Part shown: in pieces, positions 61,383 through 64,000 of the stretch
How positions within the stretch are numbered: the stretch's first letter is position 1
How the letters are laid out: each line of letters opens with the position of its first letter
Origin: Oikopleura dioica
Taxonomy: Eukaryota; Chordata; Appendicularia; Copelata; Oikopleuridae
NCBI GenBank assembly: GCA_907165135.1
Contig: OU015567.1
Coordinates: 1,245,001 to 1,309,000, forward strand
Direction of reading: 5' to 3'
Length of the DNA stretch: 64,000 bases
Notes under the pieces: generated by a model
Databases searched by the model: none
Told to the model about the DNA's origin: nothing
The model's input: the letters and a program-made list of their open reading frames with translations, nothing else
Translations under genes and position numbers: made by a program

Positions 61383-62706
61383 ATGCCATTGAAAGAAGAA
61401 ACGAGAAAAATGCTCCTGATTATTTTTCTTGCTATTTCTTTTGTTGGATGGATCATTGGATTTTTAAGGGGGCAGAGATCTTGAAACCGATTTGAGATAA
61501 AATCAAAGACGATAATTTAAGGGGGTGGGTCGACGAGAATCGGGATTTTCGGAACAAAATTCCGTAGAAACCTGATTGGCTGGAAAAATTTTGACTTTTC
61601 TGGTGAAAATAAAAGGGTTGAAAAAATCTATCGGCGAAAAGAAGAAAAAATTTTGACCAGAAAAAATGGTCGAAAACTAGTCTCAAAGTGGACCCCAAAT
61701 TGCCATTTTTGCAATTTTCTGATTTTTTCGTAATTTTTTTTCGGACACTTTTGGTAAAGAAGTGAACAAAATTTCTGCCAAACTCTTTGCCGACAGATTC
61801 TTAATACCCTTCTTTTTCCAACCGAAAAGTCACAATCGGGGTTCTCGGGAAATTTGTTCTAAAAATTCTTATTTTCGTCGACCTCCCCCTTAAGGGTACT
61901 ATCTTCGATTTCCAGAAGGTGACCTTTCAAAAGATTTATAAGAATCGGTTATTAGAGATGGGTTCTTCATAAAATTTCATGATTATACCTTCTTGATAAC
62001 TATTCGAATTTATCAATATATCTTGAGATATGGCCACTAGAAATTTTTTCGAAAAAAAATTTTGAACTTCGATTTTCTTGATCAAGGGCTTGTTCGAAAG
62101 CTCAGAGAAAGAGCAGTATGTTAGTAGCTGTATCGATCGCTACATCAAGATATTTTCGATTCTAGAGCCAAAAATATGTCGCAAAATTTTAAAAAATGCT
62201 CAATTTTCGAAAAATCTGCGAGACAGAATCTTCAAAAAATTATTTTTGGTATTTTGAGTTTTTCAATGAAAAATTCCTTCTGTAATTTTAAAGATTAAGC
62301 TTCAAATTATATATAAAAAATATAATAAGGCCAAGTTTTCAGACTTGTTTTTGAGTTATTCAACCTTTTATATAGGCCATTTTTGCGAAGATGTCCACTT
62401 CATGCCAAAATTTAGCCGCTTTTCGGTCAAGCAATTCATAAACCCCTCTGTAATAGTTAAGATCTAGGACAGGTCTATTATATGAGCCCATATGGACTCA
62501 GCAATCATTTACAAGTTCCGAGTTATTCAAGGCTCATGTTGGGGAAATCGAAGATAGTACCCTTAACTCAAATTGTTTGAATAAATCAGAGTTTACCCAG
62601 TCCTTTTGGTGAAAAATCGTGATTTCTCATGCCTACCCCCTTAATCTTCGCTTGCGACTACGGAAAAGCCTTGGCGCCTGGAGTTCTGTACAAAAAATTC
62701 TGCTGA
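61383..62706 (+). CDS. 48-aa membrane protein ORF split by stacked TTAA elements
   Basis: The left part (61383-61467) starts MPLKEETRKM and enters a membrane helix. Directly after the last TTAA (62641-62644) the same frame continues to a TGA at 62704-62706. Joining 61383-61467 to 62645-62706 with a single TTAA gives one open 48-codon frame with a complete helix (LLIIFLAISFVGWIIGFLIF) and a short tail (ACDYGKALAPGVLYKKFC). No family is recognised; small single-span mitochondrial or ER proteins look like this. As sequenced, the ORF ends after GGQRS inside the element. Confidence 0.55.
61517..61893. mobile_element. TTAA element, GGGGGTGGGTCGACGA family
   Basis: ttaagggggtgggtcgacga and tcgtcgacctcccccttaa ends, 377 bp; its right TTAA is shared with the left TTAA of the next element. 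Confidence 0.8.
61890..62566. mobile_element. TTAA element, family A, copy 2 (reverse of copy 1)
   Basis: TTAAGGGTACTATCTTCGAT and atcgaagatagtacccttaa ends, 677 bp; nearly full-length match to 19920-20607 in the opposite orientation. Confidence 0.88.
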
Positions 62707-62769
62707 GGCAATAAATCAAAATAACGAAATCGATCAAATTCATGATGTAACAAATCTCTTGATTTCGAG

Positions 62770-62897
62770 CTAATGATCATCCATCATAAATTCGGCAGCA
62801 ACGAACAACATAATGAAAAGCACGGGCGTACTTGGTGACGCTCCCACTTTTGTGAACCGCCCATTTTGCTTTAAAATCTCGTTGATTTTATTTTGAT
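62770..62897 (-). CDS. 3' exon of a small tail-anchored protein
   Basis: After an aag acceptor at 62898 an open frame encodes a polar part (NKINEILKQNGRFTKVG) and a C-terminal membrane helix (STPVLFIMLFVAAEFMMDDH). The order KVG ... TPVL ... hydrophobic helix loosely recalls Sec61-beta, but the match is weak. The 5' exon is not found; it would overlap the start of the gene at 63000. Confidence 0.35.
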
Positions 62898-62999
62898 CTT
62901 GATTTTCGCAAATCAGAGAAAAACAAGGAAGAGAATGGCAGAAGGAAAATCTTACGCCTAGGGTTCAACTCGATCAAAAATTAAAAAAAATCAGTTTTG

Positions 63000-63578
63000 A
63001 TGAAAAATAATAGAAAAAAAAAATTGAATCCGAAAAAAGATTCGGCCGAGTTCCAAAAATTCTTGGACGAGCAACAATACTCGCGAAATGGAATTCTCCG
63101 TTACGAAAAAATCTTTGGCGACGATTTTGTCTCAACAGGCGGGATTTCTACGACGCGCGAATTCGTCAAGATGCTGAATTTGAAGGAGGGCCAGAAGGTG
63201 CTCGATGTTGGTTGCGGAATCGGAGGCAGCGCCTTTCACATGGACATGGAATATGGAGCGCATGTTGAAGGTGACAACTTTTTGGAAAAATTTTATTAAA
63301 TGGAATTCAGGCTTTGATTTGTCCCGAAATATGATTGACATCGCCAACGAGCGCGCCACAAAATACAACTTGGAAAACGTCTCCTTCTCTGTCAAAGATG
63401 CTACTTTAGTCGAATTCCCTGACGATACTTTTGATGTGATTTACTCCCGAGACACAATTCTTCATATTGCTGACAAACTTTCTCTTTTCAAAAACTTTCT
63501 CAAATGGCTGAAACCTGGCGGAACATTGATGATCTCCGACTATTGCTGCACTCCGAATAAATGGAGCCCGAATTACAG
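63000..63578 (+). CDS. phosphoethanolamine N-methyltransferase-like, 5' part
   Basis: SAM-dependent methyltransferase of the phosphocholine-synthesis type. Exons 63000-63270 and 63311-63578 (GT-AG) are open, and the gene continues past the right edge. It shows the family core [33 protein letters not shown]-binding [57 protein letters not shown] and [15 protein letters not shown]. It corresponds to the second catalytic domain of two-domain plant and animal enzymes and starts with its own Met, so a single-domain enzyme acting on methylated phosphoethanolamine is likely. The next intron begins at 63579 and holds a family-B element. Confidence 0.88.
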
Positions 63579-63670
63579 GTGAACTATTTTACTTATTTTT
63601 ACAGTCGTTGTTGTTGTCAATTTTTATTCAGAAAAAAAACTTTACTCCGCACCTACAGGGATATTTTGAG

Positions 63671-64000
63671 TTAAGGACCCCCCCCCCCGTCAGCTTTTTC
63701 CTCCGAAAAATTTAAATTTTTAAAAACTTTTCGGTTCTTTATGTACCCTCAAGTTAAACTTGCTTCAAAAACTTGATAGGACGAATATTTGACCAAGAAA
63801 AATGAATGTTTTTGCCAAAATTAGGGCAAACTCGTCAATTTTCGGCGAAATTCCCAATTTTCAAATGCGATTTTAAGGGTGAAGGAGTCGAGATAGACCC
63901 CCAAAAAATGTAGCCCTAAAATCGTTTTTTGACCCGTAGAATCTATTTCCGGGGTCAAAATTTTAAAATTCCGAAATTTGATTTTTCAAAAAAAGCTGAC
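63671..64000. mobile_element. TTAA element, C-run family B, cut by window edge
   Basis: ttaagga, 11 C, gtcagctttttcc on the left; the window ends at aaaaaaagctgac, the start of the complementary right end. Interior as in the copies at 45841 and 46886. Confidence 0.85.

Larger units (their letters stand above)
61464..62644. mobile_element. outer TTAA element containing two others
   Basis: ttaagggggcagagatcttg on the left and ctcatgcctacccccttaa on the right, both edged by TTAA. The termini match only over TTAAGGGGG plus scattered bases, so the outer boundary is less sure than the inner ones. Confidence 0.6.

Overview
The window is nuclear DNA of a small-genome animal. It carries split genes on both strands, many introns of about 35-60 bp, GT-AG junctions mixed with GA-AG and one GC-AG junction, and animal gene families (complexin, CYP4-type P450, neuronal calcium sensor, Cav channel, Cdc42, sigma-class GST). 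Short introns with GA-AG junctions and TTAGGG-type telomere-like repeats best fit an appendicularian tunicate (Oikopleura-like). That placement is inference; a nematode-like genome is the main alternative and fits less well.

Layout: a gene entering from the left edge (1-186, minus); a USP4/11/15 deubiquitinase (866-6137) with a complexin gene nested antisense in intron 4 and a MITE in its last intron; a membrane protein (6646-8025, minus); two convergent secreted/anchored protein genes (9593-10759); a large EGF-like membrane protein (11391-13790, minus); a type II membrane protein (15616-16387); an apple/thyroglobulin-1/trefoil protein (16499-18788, minus); a repeat-rich gap; a CYP4-like P450 (21808-23733); a decayed Cdc42-like GTPase (23760-25264, minus); a Cav-channel pseudogene fragment overlapped antisense by a novel secreted protein gene (26008-27121, minus); a small basic protein (27491-28118); an SLC16-like transporter (28643-30421); a calcium sensor (30725-31484); a phospholipase A2-like secreted protein without the catalytic pair (31609-32597, minus); a 6-kb repeat desert; a multicopper oxidase broken by a hAT-like element (38872-42998); a GST (44952-45723); an F-box-like protein (46448-48338); a Cys-rich acidic protein with a very long first intron (49409-57035, minus); a NEK-like divergent kinase (57832-60329); a tiny membrane-protein ORF split by stacked TTAA elements (61383-62706); and the 5' part of a phosphoethanolamine-methyltransferase-like gene leaving at the right edge.

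The unifying feature is transposition. At least nine elements have TTAA (or TCAA) at their outer edges followed by G-rich inverted termini, in three or more families. Together with two hAT-like elements (8-bp target duplications) they sit in introns of four genes and inside the coding sequence of two more. Removing each element restores a roughly 40-60 bp intron or an open reading frame, so the insertions look recent. The genes are mostly unrelated housekeeping, secreted and membrane functions, with no clear operon. All exon models were assembled by eye from reading frame, phase and splice motifs; GA-AG junctions in particular need transcript evidence.
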